Assembly (NCBI GenBank): GCA_947503305.1
Contig: CANNDF010000001.1
Coordinates: 806,001-870,000 of the forward strand
DNA length: 64,000 nt
Origin: an uncultured Dokdonia sp.
Lineage (GTDB): Bacteria > Bacteroidota > Bacteroidia > Flavobacteriales > Flavobacteriaceae
Reading direction: 5' to 3'
The notes under the pieces were generated by a model, which saw only the letters and a list, made by a program, of their open reading frames with translations, did no database searches and was not told the DNA's origin. The position numbers were made by a program, and so were the translations under genes. Positions 42,695 to 52,700 of this stretch are shown here, piece by piece (position 1 is the first letter of the stretch; each line of letters starts with the position of its first letter).

Positions 42695-43717
42695 ATGAAT
42701 ATACAGTATAACAAATGGCTCGATATAGTATTCTCTCATACTTATTTTAAGGATGGGAAAAGTAACATATTTGAGCTTATTCCTTTACAAGACACTTCTC
42801 GGATATTACGTAATTATAATATCCTAATGGATAAGAGAGTCAATGTGTTTTCTTTTTTCCTGGGCTTACAAAGTGGAGAAAATCTTAATGAACAGTTACA
42901 GAGTATCAATGATTTGTACTTCCAAATGACAATTAGTGATTTTCAGTTTTTTAATTATACAGAATTAGAACCAAATAGTGGGAGTAAACTGTTTTACTTA
43001 TCCAATGCTATTACAGATGAGAATACACATCAACTTCAAAAATCAGCAAATGTAAGTACGCAAGATCTTATAGAAATAAAACCTAAAAGATTTACGGTTA
43101 AGGTGCCTTCTGGCGAAACAACCATAGATATAAAAAATGCATCCGGGATATCCATATTTCAAAAGAGCGTGTCTGTCCTTAATGAAGTAGATTATTCTAT
43201 AGATATAAGCAATCAGGATGATGGTAAGTACGAGCTATGGATCAATAATGCATTAGAAGAGCTATTCTTTGCAAGCTCTCAAGAACTACTCCCCAACTGT
43301 TTTGGAATTGTCCATCTCAACATCGCAACATTGCTTAAAAATAATCAAGAGGATATGGGATATCGTATAGATTTTAAGTCACGTGAAGTCTATAGAAAGT
43401 ATCAAATCATAATACCAGATTCTCGGAATATAGATGTGACCAGTATACAGATTAAAAGTCCTCAAGGAGATCTTTATGAAGGCCCTTTAGAAAATGAAAT
43501 TATAGGAGGGCAAACAGCTCAAGTATTTAAAAGTAAAAATAAAATAGCATTTCAACAAGAGCCCGATGCATCCCCAGAATTAACAGTATCATACACTAGC
43601 AGAGTATCACATACAGCAAGTACCCTGGATATAAAATTACCCAATCCAGATGTAGGAAGTATTTCAAAAGAAGAGAATGAAGAATCATTCTTTTCATCAA
43701 CTATAGTTTATGTCTAA
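42695..43717 (+). CDS. eCIS-associated hypothetical protein, possibly a second cap-region protein
   Basis: A 340-residue protein without signal peptide. I use the Met two bases after the previous stop rather than a longer frame that lies within the DUF4255 gene. It is beta-rich (PKRFTVKVPSGETTIDIKNASGISIFQKSVS, NQDDGKYELWINNALEELFFASSQE). I recognise no family. In the Algoriphagus eCIS two cap-region genes lie at the same place, so it may be a cap adaptor or terminator; this is inference by position. Confidence 0.6.
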   Translation: MNIQYNKWLDIVFSHTYFKDGKSNIFELIPLQDTSRILRNYNILMDKRVNVFSFFLGLQSGENLNEQLQSINDLYFQMTISDFQFFNYTELEPNSGSKLFYLSNAITDENTHQLQKSANVSTQDLIEIKPKRFTVKVPSGETTIDIKNASGISIFQKSVSVLNEVDYSIDISNQDDGKYELWINNALEELFFASSQELLPNCFGIVHLNIATLLKNNQEDMGYRIDFKSREVYRKYQIIIPDSRNIDVTSIQIKSPQGDLYEGPLENEIIGGQTAQVFKSKNKIAFQQEPDASPELTVSYTSRVSHTASTLDIKLPNPDVGSISKEENEESFFSSTIVYV

Positions 43718-43733
43718 TTTAAATTAATTTTTT

Positions 43734-45605
43734 ATGTCAACAACAATGAAAACCCCAGGGGTTTACATCCAGGAACTGGATGCATTTGGAAACTCTGTGG
43801 TCCCCGTGCCAACGGCTATTCCGGCCTTTATTGGGTACACAGGTCAGACCTCCTATAATGGGAAAAGTCTTTTAAACAAAGCCGTTAAAGTTACTTCTCT
43901 AGCAGAGTTCTTATCCATTTTTGGGAGCAATGCCCCAGAGGTTAAGTACACCTTATCATCTGCATTATTACCAGAAAGACTTGTCGAACTGGAAGCAGAA
44001 GTAAAAGGAACAGCACAAACACTTGCCGATGCAAATGCTGTCGTTAAAAACGCAGGAAAAAATGTAACTGCTGATGAAACAGCGGCAGCAGCTAGTGCAA
44101 AAGAGGAAAATACGGAAGCAGTCAATAACTTGGCAGAAGCAAAAAAGAATCCAAGTATTGCTGCATTATTAGCAGCAAAAGACGCAGTTGCCAAGGCAGG
44201 AGCCAAAGCGACAGAAGATCAACTTAAAGCAGTATCAGATGCCGAAGAAGGATTTGCCAAAGAAATAAATAGAGCAGATTTTGTAGATCATGGATATGCT
44301 TATTTCGTTACACAAAAGAGTATTAATTACCGCTTGTATAGCGCTATTAAATTCTTTTATGAAAATGGAGGTGCCGCTTGTTATGTAATGAGTATAGGAA
44401 CCTATGATTACACGCAAGCAGCGATTAAGGATACAACAGCATTTACAAATGCGATTACATTACTTGAAAAAGAAATGGAACCTACCATGCTTGTCATTCC
44501 AGATGCTGTAGAAGTATTTGACGTAACAGTAACAGATACAACAGCAAAAACCTATTTACAGGATCGCTATGCAAATGCATACTCACTTCAAAATGCGATG
44601 ATTAATCACTGTGGGAGCATGATGGATAGAGTTGCCGTTTTAGATATTCCTGGAGGTTTTTCAGAACCGGCAGTAGGGACAAAAAGTTTTGAGCAATTTA
44701 GAACAAGTGTAGAGCCCGAAAATCCAAAATTCAATAGTTATGCTGCGGTATATTATCCTTGGTTACATACTACCGTATATCAAGCTACAGAAATTTCATA
44801 TAAGAACATAGATCAAAGTTCTTATGGTCAAATCCAGCAATTATTACAAAATGAATATACGGATCCTAAAACAGGAGTTGTATTAAAAGATATGCAAGAA
44901 TATATAGCTGCATTTAATACAGACGCTACTAAGGTTATTCCAGGTGATGTAAAAAAATCTGATAAGATATTACAAAATCTAAGTAAGTCATATCAATTCT
45001 TAATGAAAGGCGTATTAAATCACATGAATCTTATGGCACCTAGTGCAGGGATGGCAGGTATTTATACATCTGTAGATAATAATGATGGCGTATGGAAAGC
45101 CCCTGCAAATGTAGGAATGCAAAGTACAATTGCTCCAGCAATTAGTATTGATCATGCACAACAAGAAGAATTAAATGTACCAATAAATGGTAAATCTGTT
45201 TGTGCAATTCGTGCTTTTGTAGGTCGTGGTAATTTAGTATGGGGAGCCAGAACACTAGACGGTAATTCTAATGACTGGAGATACATCAATGTAAGAAGAA
45301 CGCTCATCTTCCTTGAACAATCTGTAAAAGATGCTGCAAAAGCATACGTATTTGCACCTAATGATGCCAATACATGGGTCAATGTAAAAAGTATGATCAG
45401 TAATTTCTTAACAGGAATTTGGAAACAAGGAGGACTTGTAGGACCTAAACCAAGCGCTGCATTTTCTGTAAGCGTAGGGCTAGGAAGTACAATGTCTAAC
45501 GATGATATTCAAAATGGAATCATGCGTGTGTCTGTTAAAGTCGCCGTATCACATCCAGCAGAATTTATTGAAATCACATTCCAGCAACAGATGCAGGAAG
45601 CATAA
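43734..45605 (+). CDS. eCIS contractile sheath protein
   Basis: A 623-residue sheath protein. The N-terminus is standard: MKTPGVYIQELDAFGNSVVPVPTAIPAFIGYTGQT. The C-terminal domain has VCAIRAFVGRGNLVWGARTLDG, WRYINVRRTLIFLEQSVKDAAKAYVFAPND and a final AEFIEITFQQQM. An insertion of about 100 residues (about 80-178), rich in Ala, Lys and Glu with coiled-coil character (ERLVELEAEVKGTAQTLAD, TADETAAAASAKEE), is not part of the core fold. Only one sheath gene is present, whereas Pvc/Afp clusters have up to three. It should assemble a helical sheath around the tube and contract on firing. Confidence 0.94.
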   Translation: MSTTMKTPGVYIQELDAFGNSVVPVPTAIPAFIGYTGQTSYNGKSLLNKAVKVTSLAEFLSIFGSNAPEVKYTLSSALLPERLVELEAEVKGTAQTLADANAVVKNAGKNVTADETAAAASAKEENTEAVNNLAEAKKNPSIAALLAAKDAVAKAGAKATEDQLKAVSDAEEGFAKEINRADFVDHGYAYFVTQKSINYRLYSAIKFFYENGGAACYVMSIGTYDYTQAAIKDTTAFTNAITLLEKEMEPTMLVIPDAVEVFDVTVTDTTAKTYLQDRYANAYSLQNAMINHCGSMMDRVAVLDIPGGFSEPAVGTKSFEQFRTSVEPENPKFNSYAAVYYPWLHTTVYQATEISYKNIDQSSYGQIQQLLQNEYTDPKTGVVLKDMQEYIAAFNTDATKVIPGDVKKSDKILQNLSKSYQFLMKGVLNHMNLMAPSAGMAGIYTSVDNNDGVWKAPANVGMQSTIAPAISIDHAQQEELNVPINGKSVCAIRAFVGRGNLVWGARTLDGNSNDWRYINVRRTLIFLEQSVKDAAKAYVFAPNDANTWVNVKSMISNFLTGIWKQGGLVGPKPSAAFSVSVGLGSTMSNDDIQNGIMRVSVKVAVSHPAEFIEITFQQQMQEA

Positions 45606-45647
45606 ACACACAAAAAACAAATAATTAACTTTTAAAAAATAAATATT

Positions 45648-46106
45648 ATGGCAGGAGAAGCTCAAGATGCTGTTTGGCCTTTACCAAAATTTCACTTTAC
45701 AGTAAGTTTAGGATCACAAGATAGCACCGTTTCATTTCAAGAAGTATCAGGACTTGATACAGAAACACAGCCTATAGAATACAGACATGGGGATAGTCCT
45801 CAGTTTTCAACAATTAAGATGCCAGGGATAGCAAAATCGGGTAACGTAACATTGAAAAAAGGAATCTTTGTAAACGATAATAATTTCTGGAAATGGTACG
45901 ATGCGATTAAAATGAATACCATCAAAAGAGAGACGGTAACCATTCAATTATTAGATGAAGCTGCAAAACCTACAATGACGTGGACACTTAGTAATGCATG
46001 GCCTACCAAAATTACAGGGACAGATATGAAATCTGACGCAAACGAAGTAGCCGTTGAAACCATTGAGTTGGCCCATGAAGGCTTAACCATAGCTAATGGA
46101 GGGTAA
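45648..46106 (+). CDS. eCIS inner tube protein (gp19/Hcp-like)
   Basis: A 152-residue tube protein of the T4 gp19 family: PKFHFTVSLGSQDSTVSFQEVSGLDTETQPIEYRHG, KSGNVTLKKGIF and WTLSNAWPTKITGTDMKSDANEVAVETIELAHEG. It stacks as hexameric rings to form the tube. The preceding 42-bp gap contains an A-rich leader (AAAAAATAAATATTATGG) as expected for a very strong start in Bacteroidota. Confidence 0.94.
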   Translation: MAGEAQDAVWPLPKFHFTVSLGSQDSTVSFQEVSGLDTETQPIEYRHGDSPQFSTIKMPGIAKSGNVTLKKGIFVNDNNFWKWYDAIKMNTIKRETVTIQLLDEAAKPTMTWTLSNAWPTKITGTDMKSDANEVAVETIELAHEGLTIANGG

Positions 46107-46108
46107 TT

Positions 46109-46552
46109 ATGGATGAATTTTATCCACCAGTAGCTTTTTATTTTAAACTATCCATTGAAGGCGCATCAGGAGATGCGTCGTTTAAGGAAGTTTCTGGAAT
46201 TTCTATGGAAATGGATACAGAGGAGATTGCAGAAGGTGGGAACTCATATAAACATCGTGTTCCTACCTCTGTAAAATTCTCAAACCTAGTATTAAAAAGA
46301 GGATTAGTACCTAAAGATTCGGAAGTGGTACAATGGTGTTTAGACACCTTTGGTTCTGGACTCTCATCAGGTATTCAACCCAAGACGATTACAGTAAGTC
46401 TTTTAGATGAAGAGGCAAACCCATTAAATACGTGGAGCTTTTCTAATGCGTGGCCGGTAAAATGGTCGGTATCAGATCTCAATTCTATGAATAATGAGAT
46501 TGTTATAGAGACATTAGAGTTTGCCTATAGTTATTTTGAAAAGGTGAGCTGA
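46109..46552 (+). CDS. Second eCIS tube protein, tube initiator (Pvc5-like)
   Basis: A 147-residue paralogue of the preceding protein with the same plan (YPPVAFYFKLSIEGASGDASFKEVSGISMEMDTEEI, SNLVLKRGLVPKDSEVVQWC, WSFSNAWPVKWSVSDLNSMNNEIVIETLEFAY). In Pvc/Afp the second tube protein joins the tube to the hub and spike. Starts two bases after the major tube gene. Confidence 0.9.
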   Translation: MDEFYPPVAFYFKLSIEGASGDASFKEVSGISMEMDTEEIAEGGNSYKHRVPTSVKFSNLVLKRGLVPKDSEVVQWCLDTFGSGLSSGIQPKTITVSLLDEEANPLNTWSFSNAWPVKWSVSDLNSMNNEIVIETLEFAYSYFEKVS

Positions 46553-46589
46553 TATTTTATGAATGATAGAGGGTGCGTGTGTTGTTTCC

Positions 46590-46603
46590 GCTTTCGCGAA
46601 AGC
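46590..46603. repeat. Palindrome GCTTTCGCGAAAGC, copy 3
   Basis: An exact copy in the 128-bp gap between the second tube gene and the DUF5908 gene, one of only two larger gaps inside the eCIS cluster. Confidence 0.8.
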
Positions 46604-46680
46604 GAAATATGAACCCTTACCATTTTATAAGAATACAATTACATACTGAAATCATATTAAAATTACAGATCCAAAATACG

Positions 46681-46839
46681 ATGGCCATTGAAATAAGAGA
46701 ACTACGCATTAAAGTAAAAATAGAAGAAGCGCATACCTCATCTAGGGATGATTATGATATGGACCAAATGCGACAATTTCTTCTGAAAGAATGTAAAAAA
46801 GAGATCAATAAACAAATAAACAAATATAAAGAAAGATAG
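46681..46839 (+). CDS. DUF5908 small eCIS protein (Pvc6-like)
   Basis: A 52-residue protein: MAIEIRELRIKVKIEE, then a charged helical C-terminus (DMDQMRQFLLKECKKEINKQ). I use this Met because it is the family start; a longer frame from 46573 crosses the palindrome. DUF5908 proteins occur in most eCIS clusters at this position and are thought to contribute to hub assembly. Ends one base before the next gene. Confidence 0.85.
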   Translation: MAIEIRELRIKVKIEEAHTSSRDDYDMDQMRQFLLKECKKEINKQINKYKER

Positions 46840-46840
46840 T

Positions 46841-47497
46841 ATGTCACTTGATAAAATGACCATTGTAGCATATGCAGATGATCAATACTCGGGAAGTGGA
46901 GATCAGACATGCACGGTTAAAATTAACCCTGCATCCTATACACATAATCATCAAGTAAAGTACGATAATTCTACAGCCCAAGGATCGCCGGGAACAACAT
47001 TAAAGTTTAAAGGAATCCCTCCAGAAACCATATCATTTGATATTTATTTTGATGCTACAGGAGCTATAGAAAACGCAACAGAAGATGTAAAAACACAATT
47101 AGATACTTTTAAAGAAGTGTGTTTTGATTATAATGGAACAATTCACGAGCCTAATTACCTCATCCTATCATGGGGAAGCCTGGTTTTTAAATGTAAATTA
47201 ACGTCCCTGGATATAAGCTATACATTATTCAAGTCTGATGGGACACCTTTACGAGCAAAAGCTAGTGTAAAATTTGAAGAAGCAATAGATTCTAGTATGA
47301 TCGCTGCAGAAGCAGCACCAGAATCGCCAGACCTTACACATCTGGTTATTATAAAACAAGGAGATACCCTACCGTTATTATGTAAAAAAGCATACGGTGA
47401 TGCGAGTTATTATCTAGAAGTAGCCAAACATAATAAATTGGTCAATTTTAGAAACTTAGTTCCTGGGACAGAATTGTATTTACCACCCATAAAATAA
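46841..47497 (+). CDS. eCIS LysM-containing hub/baseplate protein (Pvc7-like, gp53-like)
   Basis: A 218-residue protein. Residues 1-155 form the hub-associated domain (KINPASYTHNHQVKYDNS, LKFKGIPPETISFDIYFDATG). The C-terminal 50 residues are LysM-type: VIIKQGDTLPLLCKKAYGDASYYLEVAKHNKL, NFRNLVPGTELYLPPI. In Pvc and Afp this protein joins the spike hub to the sheath initiator. Confidence 0.9.
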   Translation: MSLDKMTIVAYADDQYSGSGDQTCTVKINPASYTHNHQVKYDNSTAQGSPGTTLKFKGIPPETISFDIYFDATGAIENATEDVKTQLDTFKEVCFDYNGTIHEPNYLILSWGSLVFKCKLTSLDISYTLFKSDGTPLRAKASVKFEEAIDSSMIAAEAAPESPDLTHLVIIKQGDTLPLLCKKAYGDASYYLEVAKHNKLVNFRNLVPGTELYLPPIK

Positions 47498-47504
47498 ATA
47501 AGAT

Positions 47505-49286
47505 ATGCCTAGTTCACCGATACTCCCAGACACTAATATCGTATCCTTTAGTATTCTTTCTGAAGGAAATGAAATTCCAACGACATATGAAGTAAGATCT
47601 ATACGAATAGAACAATTTATAAATAGAATTTCTGAAGCAGAAATTGTACTTAGAGATGGAGATGCTGCCGATCAGGAATTTAGTGTAACAGATGCCGACA
47701 CATTTAAACCCGGAGCAAATATTGAGATCCAATTAGGATATCAGAATAGTAATACATCTATTTTTAAAGGAATTGTTGTAAAACAAGCATTAAAGATTGA
47801 TGATCATGATGGGTCAAAACTCCAAGTATTATGTAAGGATGCCAGTCTTAAATTAACAACATCTCGCAAAAACACCATTTTTACCAAAAGTAAAGACAGT
47901 GATGCTATTAATACACTTGCTGGCAATGTAGGATTAAGTACCGATATTACAGCAACAACTATAACCCATGATGAGATCGTTCAGTACTATACAACAGACT
48001 GGGATTTTATTGTTAGCAGAGCCGAAATTAATGGGATGATCGTTGTGACAGACAATGGAAAATTAGTTGTTGTAAAACCAGATGTATCTGCAACTCCAGA
48101 ATTAAAAGTGCAATATGGATATGATATTCTTGAGTTTGATGGAGAAATAGATGCTACCTATCAATATTCCAGCACAGAAGGGAATACATGGGATATGGCT
48201 ACTCAGGCAGTTATTAATGCTTCTGGAAGTGAACCCACTATAAATGAACAAGGAAACATATCTGGAGCGACGCTCGCAGATGTCTTAGGAGCAGACGCAG
48301 CATTAAATACTTCGGCTACAATTACTCAAGAAGATATTCAAACATGGGCAGATGCAACACTTCTAAAATCGAGACTATCCATGTTTAAAGGGAGTGTTAC
48401 TTTTCATGGATCTGATAAGGCAAAAGTAAACTCAACCATTGCAATAGAAGGAGTAAGTGCTCGTTTGAGTGGCAATGCATTTATATCGGGTGTTATTCAT
48501 ACCGTTGAAGAAGGACGTTGGACAACCGAAACAAAAATAGGACTCTCTCCAGAATGGTTTGTAGAAAAACATAATGTAAGTGCACCTACAGCATCAGGAT
48601 TAATTCCCGGAGTTAAAGGCCTTCAAACAGGAATTGTAAAAAAAATTGATTCAGATCCTAATAATGAATTTAGAGTACAAGTAGAGATTCCCATGCTTGG
48701 AGAAAATGACGATGCAGTATGGGCACGCTTATCTACTTTTTATAATGGTAATGGTATAGGAGCATTTTTTATGCCCGAAATAAATGATGAGGTTATTCTA
48801 GGTTTTATGAATGATGACCCTCGTTTCCCGATCATATTAGGGAGTGTATACAGTAGTTCTATTCCAACTCCAGAAGTTCCCGATGAAAACAACACCATCA
48901 AAACAATTATTACACAAAGTAAGCTTCAGTTAAAATTTGATGATGAGAATAAGGTAATCACTTTGGTAACACCTGGGGAAAATACAATTGTCATTAGCGA
49001 TGAGGATAAGGGAATTAGTATTAAAGATCAAAATGGAAATACTATTGAAATGAATGATAGTGGTATCACAGTAGATAGTGCTTCTAGTTTAACCTTAAAA
49101 GCAGCAGATGATGTTACGATCCAGGGATCTTCTGTTTCTATTTCTGGAACGGAGTCTATAAGTGCTAGCGGAGGTTCTGTATCTATATCGGGAGATCAAA
49201 GTACTTCCATAAGCGGTAGCGCTCAATGTGATGTCTCCAGTGATGGTCAAATGAGTGTTAAAGGAACTATAGTAATGATAAATTAA
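47505..49286 (+). CDS. VgrG-like eCIS spike protein (Pvc8-like)
   Basis: A 593-residue spike. The N-terminal gp27-like hub (YEVRSIRIEQFINRISEAEIVLRDGD, KSKDSDAINTLAGNVGLS, WDFIVSRAEINGMIV) is followed by the gp5 OB-fold (GIVKKIDSDPNNEFRVQVEIPML, VWARLSTFYNGNGIGAFFMPEINDEVILGFMNDDPRFPIILGSVY). The C-terminus is a beta-helical needle with short Ser/Ile/Gly repeats (SVSISGTESISASGGSVSISG), capped by the PAAR protein encoded at the far end of the cluster. No extra toxin domain is present, so cargo must be carried elsewhere. Confidence 0.94.
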   Translation: MPSSPILPDTNIVSFSILSEGNEIPTTYEVRSIRIEQFINRISEAEIVLRDGDAADQEFSVTDADTFKPGANIEIQLGYQNSNTSIFKGIVVKQALKIDDHDGSKLQVLCKDASLKLTTSRKNTIFTKSKDSDAINTLAGNVGLSTDITATTITHDEIVQYYTTDWDFIVSRAEINGMIVVTDNGKLVVVKPDVSATPELKVQYGYDILEFDGEIDATYQYSSTEGNTWDMATQAVINASGSEPTINEQGNISGATLADVLGADAALNTSATITQEDIQTWADATLLKSRLSMFKGSVTFHGSDKAKVNSTIAIEGVSARLSGNAFISGVIHTVEEGRWTTETKIGLSPEWFVEKHNVSAPTASGLIPGVKGLQTGIVKKIDSDPNNEFRVQVEIPMLGENDDAVWARLSTFYNGNGIGAFFMPEINDEVILGFMNDDPRFPIILGSVYSSSIPTPEVPDENNTIKTIITQSKLQLKFDDENKVITLVTPGENTIVISDEDKGISIKDQNGNTIEMNDSGITVDSASSLTLKAADDVTIQGSSVSISGTESISASGGSVSISGDQSTSISGSAQCDVSSDGQMSVKGTIVMIN

Positions 49287-49759
49287 TGGATAATTCATAT
49301 AAAAAAAATAAGTCGTTTCTAGGGACAGGGTGGAAGTTTCCTCCCACATTCAATGAAAATCCATTGATAGGGGTAGAAATGGTAAAAAATGAAGAAGATA
49401 TAAAAGAGTCTTTAGAAATTTTATTGAATACCAATCCAGGAGAACGGATCATGTTACCAGATTTTGGAAGTGAGCTTCAGAGGTATGTATTTGATATTAT
49501 CTCAAACTCTAAGCTCCATTATCTTAAAAACATTATACGAACAGCTATTGTAAAATATGAGCCCAGAATTATTGTAAATGATATCATGATTGATCAAAAA
49601 GAGCATCAGGACGGGATCATTAAGATCCTAGTGAGATATACGATAAAATCTAATAATACTCGATTTAACCTTGTCTTTCCTTACTATAAAGTAGAGGGTA
49701 CAGATATACCCGTTCTTTTTCATAAACATGTAAAACAGAGTCAAGATCATACACGCTAA
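49286..49759 (+). CDS. eCIS gp25-like baseplate protein (Pvc9-like)
   Basis: A 157-residue gp25/TssE-family protein: FLGTGWKFPPTF near the start, EEDIKESLEILLNTNPGERIMLPDFGSELQRYVFD in the core and YTIKSNNTRFNLVFPYYK at the end. It links sheath and wedge. The start shares one base with the VgrG stop (TAATG), and its stop overlaps the next start in the same way. Confidence 0.93.
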   Translation: MDNSYKKNKSFLGTGWKFPPTFNENPLIGVEMVKNEEDIKESLEILLNTNPGERIMLPDFGSELQRYVFDIISNSKLHYLKNIIRTAIVKYEPRIIVNDIMIDQKEHQDGIIKILVRYTIKSNNTRFNLVFPYYKVEGTDIPVLFHKHVKQSQDHTR

Positions 49760-52700
49760 TGAAGAGAGAAGGGGCACATAAAACGAAGATTGAAAAAAGG
49801 AATGGAACCATTCAGACCAAAAGACTGGATTCTAATTTATTGAATACTCCATTTCAAATAGATGGTCGTTCGTCCTGGGACATCTTAGCGTATATAGCAA
49901 ACTATTTAGAAAAAATAAATTATTACACTCTTGAAAATAGAGTAGACGGGAACTGGAAAAAGTTTGCAGAAAAAGACACCCTCATTTTTATCGCATCTAT
50001 AATTAATTATCCTACAGACGGAATAGATAATTTAATTAAGACGTATGATAAAAAAAAGGTGGAGGAAGATCCATTTAAACGAAGAGAGGTTATCGTAACG
50101 CTTGGACAGTGGTGGCGTAGGGTAAATCAATGGTCCGCCAACTTGGAAGCTCTTAATGAAAAAAACCTAGCAGAAAAAATAAATAATAGCTTGGTAAATG
50201 GGGTGACATTTAATCGAGATTATATCCAGATAAGAGAAGGTAAAATAGATATAGCAAATCTTTTGGAAGCTGCTCAAAAAGCAAAAGATATTGGAGATAT
50301 TTTAGATGAAATACTTCATGATTTTCAAAAAGCAATAGCACATATCAAAGAAACAGCAAAGCATTATTTTGAAAGAAATGTATTATCAAGTAATCAGCAC
50401 TTACCTCATAATGCAATGTATATTGCATTTACACTTTTGTATCAAAAAATACAGGAAAAATTAAATGGATTGTCTAAAAGACATCTTGATTTTTATTATA
50501 AAGATGTGCTACATTTAGGATATCAAGAAGGAGAACCTACAAGAGCCATTGTTAATTTTGATTTGCAACCTATGGTTTCGGGAGCTATCATTCCTAAAGG
50601 AACCCGGCTTTCTGCAGGTAAAATATTAGGAAGTGCTACCGATATCCTTTTTAAAACTACAAAAAACCTAAGAGCATATCAATGTGAACTGGTAAACATT
50701 CAAACACTATTTATTAATTCAAATAAATATATAAAAGTAGGTACAGATGCTCCTATTATCTCTTCTATTAATTATACACGACTTTTACGATATAGTGAAG
50801 AACAACTTCCCAGAGACAAATGGTATGTTTTTGGAGCAAATAAAAAGACAGTACTTGATAGTAAAGTAAATGAACAACAAATCGGGAAACTAGGATGTAT
50901 TATAGGGAGTCCAGTACTTTTTTTAAGTGAAGGGAAACGAGAGATAGATCTTCGGTTTAATCTGGAAGAAAAAACATCACAAACTACATTTTGGAAACTA
51001 TTGAATGAAATAAAATGCCATAAAAATATTTCATTACGATCTGTAGTGGCTATGGTATTTAATGAAGGATTTACTATTTCATATACGAATAAAAAAGGAT
51101 GGATTACATGTGAATCTTATCTTATAGAAGTAGATCAAATTGAAAATCAATTTACGATAAAAATCGTATTAGATATGACACATCCATCTTTAGAAGTAGG
51201 AGTGGACATAAAAGAAGAACTCACCTGGCCTTCCATAAAATTAGAACTTAATGAATACGCACCTGTTTATGTATACTCATTCTTAAAAGAAGTAGAAGTA
51301 GACACCATTGATATTGATGTGTCTGTTCAAAAAATAAAAAATCTCTCTTTATATAATACGATAAGTAAGATGCCACTGGGGAAACCTATAGAACTTTTTG
51401 GACCAGAACCCCAAAAAGGGTCTTATGTAATGATCGGACATAGTGAGTTGTTTAAAAAACAAATCAATACGTTAGAAGTACAACTAGACTGGGATACTAT
51501 TCCATCAGATTATGGAGGGTTTGAGAAGTATTATGAAGGGTATAGCACGCCCATAGATAATGATACATTTAAAATCCAGTTTTCTACATTGTCTAATGGA
51601 TACTGGCTACCGCAAAAAAGTAATCCTGCCATTACAAAAAATCTTTTTACTATGGAGGATTGCATTACTCCAGAAGGATATAACGAGACACGATTACAAG
51701 AAACAAGTCTACTTGAATTTGATACGTTTAAAGAACTGGGAATCGCACCAGATTATACACTTCAAGACCCACTATTATATACTGTTAATTCGAGAGGAGG
51801 CTATATTAAAATGTCACTGGTAGGTTCTGACATAGGCTTTGGAAGCGAGATTTATCAAAAAGACTTTTTGAATATTGCTACGTATAACGCAAAAAACAAA
51901 AAGCAATTACCCTTCCCTAATAAACCTTATGTTCCCAAAATAAAAGGAGTTTCAATTAACTATAAGGCTTCAGATACCTTATCATTTGTAGAAAAGATTG
52001 TGACAAGTGATACTTCTAGCCTATATGAAGGAGAGTTTAAGCATATTAAACCTTATATGGTAGAAGACGTAATCGTAGATCAATTGGTAAAGAAACATAC
52101 CCTACTTCCAGATTTTAAACAAGAAGGCTATCTTATATTAGGAATAAAAGGAGCGCAAGGAGGTACAGATCTTAATATCTATTTTAATTTTTTGAGATCC
52201 AGTACTACCATTAATATTAAAGATAATAGTCTGACATGGGAATATCTAAGTTCTCCAGATTGGAAAAAATTTGAGCCCAGTGCGATTATAAGAGATAATA
52301 CAGAAGGATTTATAAAATCTGGAATTGTTCAACTTATTGTCCCTTATTTAAGTGATGAACAACGAGGGAATAATTCTTCTATTTTATGGATTAGAGCTTC
52401 TACTAGAGATGATGTCGAGAATTATCCAAAAATAAAAGGGATTTATCTCAATGCTGTAGAAGCAGTTTGCATGAATAATGATCCTACCTTAATAGGTAAA
52501 AAAATTAAAAGTAATGCCATTCATAAAATAGATGGGAAACTCCCTGATGTAAAACGAGTTCATCAAGCTGCCGAAACATTTGGAGGGAGGCCTCCAGAAG
52601 AAGAAAGTCAATATTATACCCGAATAAGTGAACGACTCAGACATAAAGGAAGGGCAGTGACTTTATGGGATTATGAAAGATTACTTTTAGAAAAATTTCC

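Noticed and set aside
43853-44206. 117-codon frame opposite the sheath gene
   Set aside because: Its Ala/Phe/Ser-rich peptide is a by-product of the Ala/Lys/Glu-rich sheath insertion read on the other strand.
51560-51823. 87-codon frame within the gpJ-like gene
   Set aside because: It overlaps the long wedge gene in another frame on the same strand and has no family features; no frameshift is indicated.
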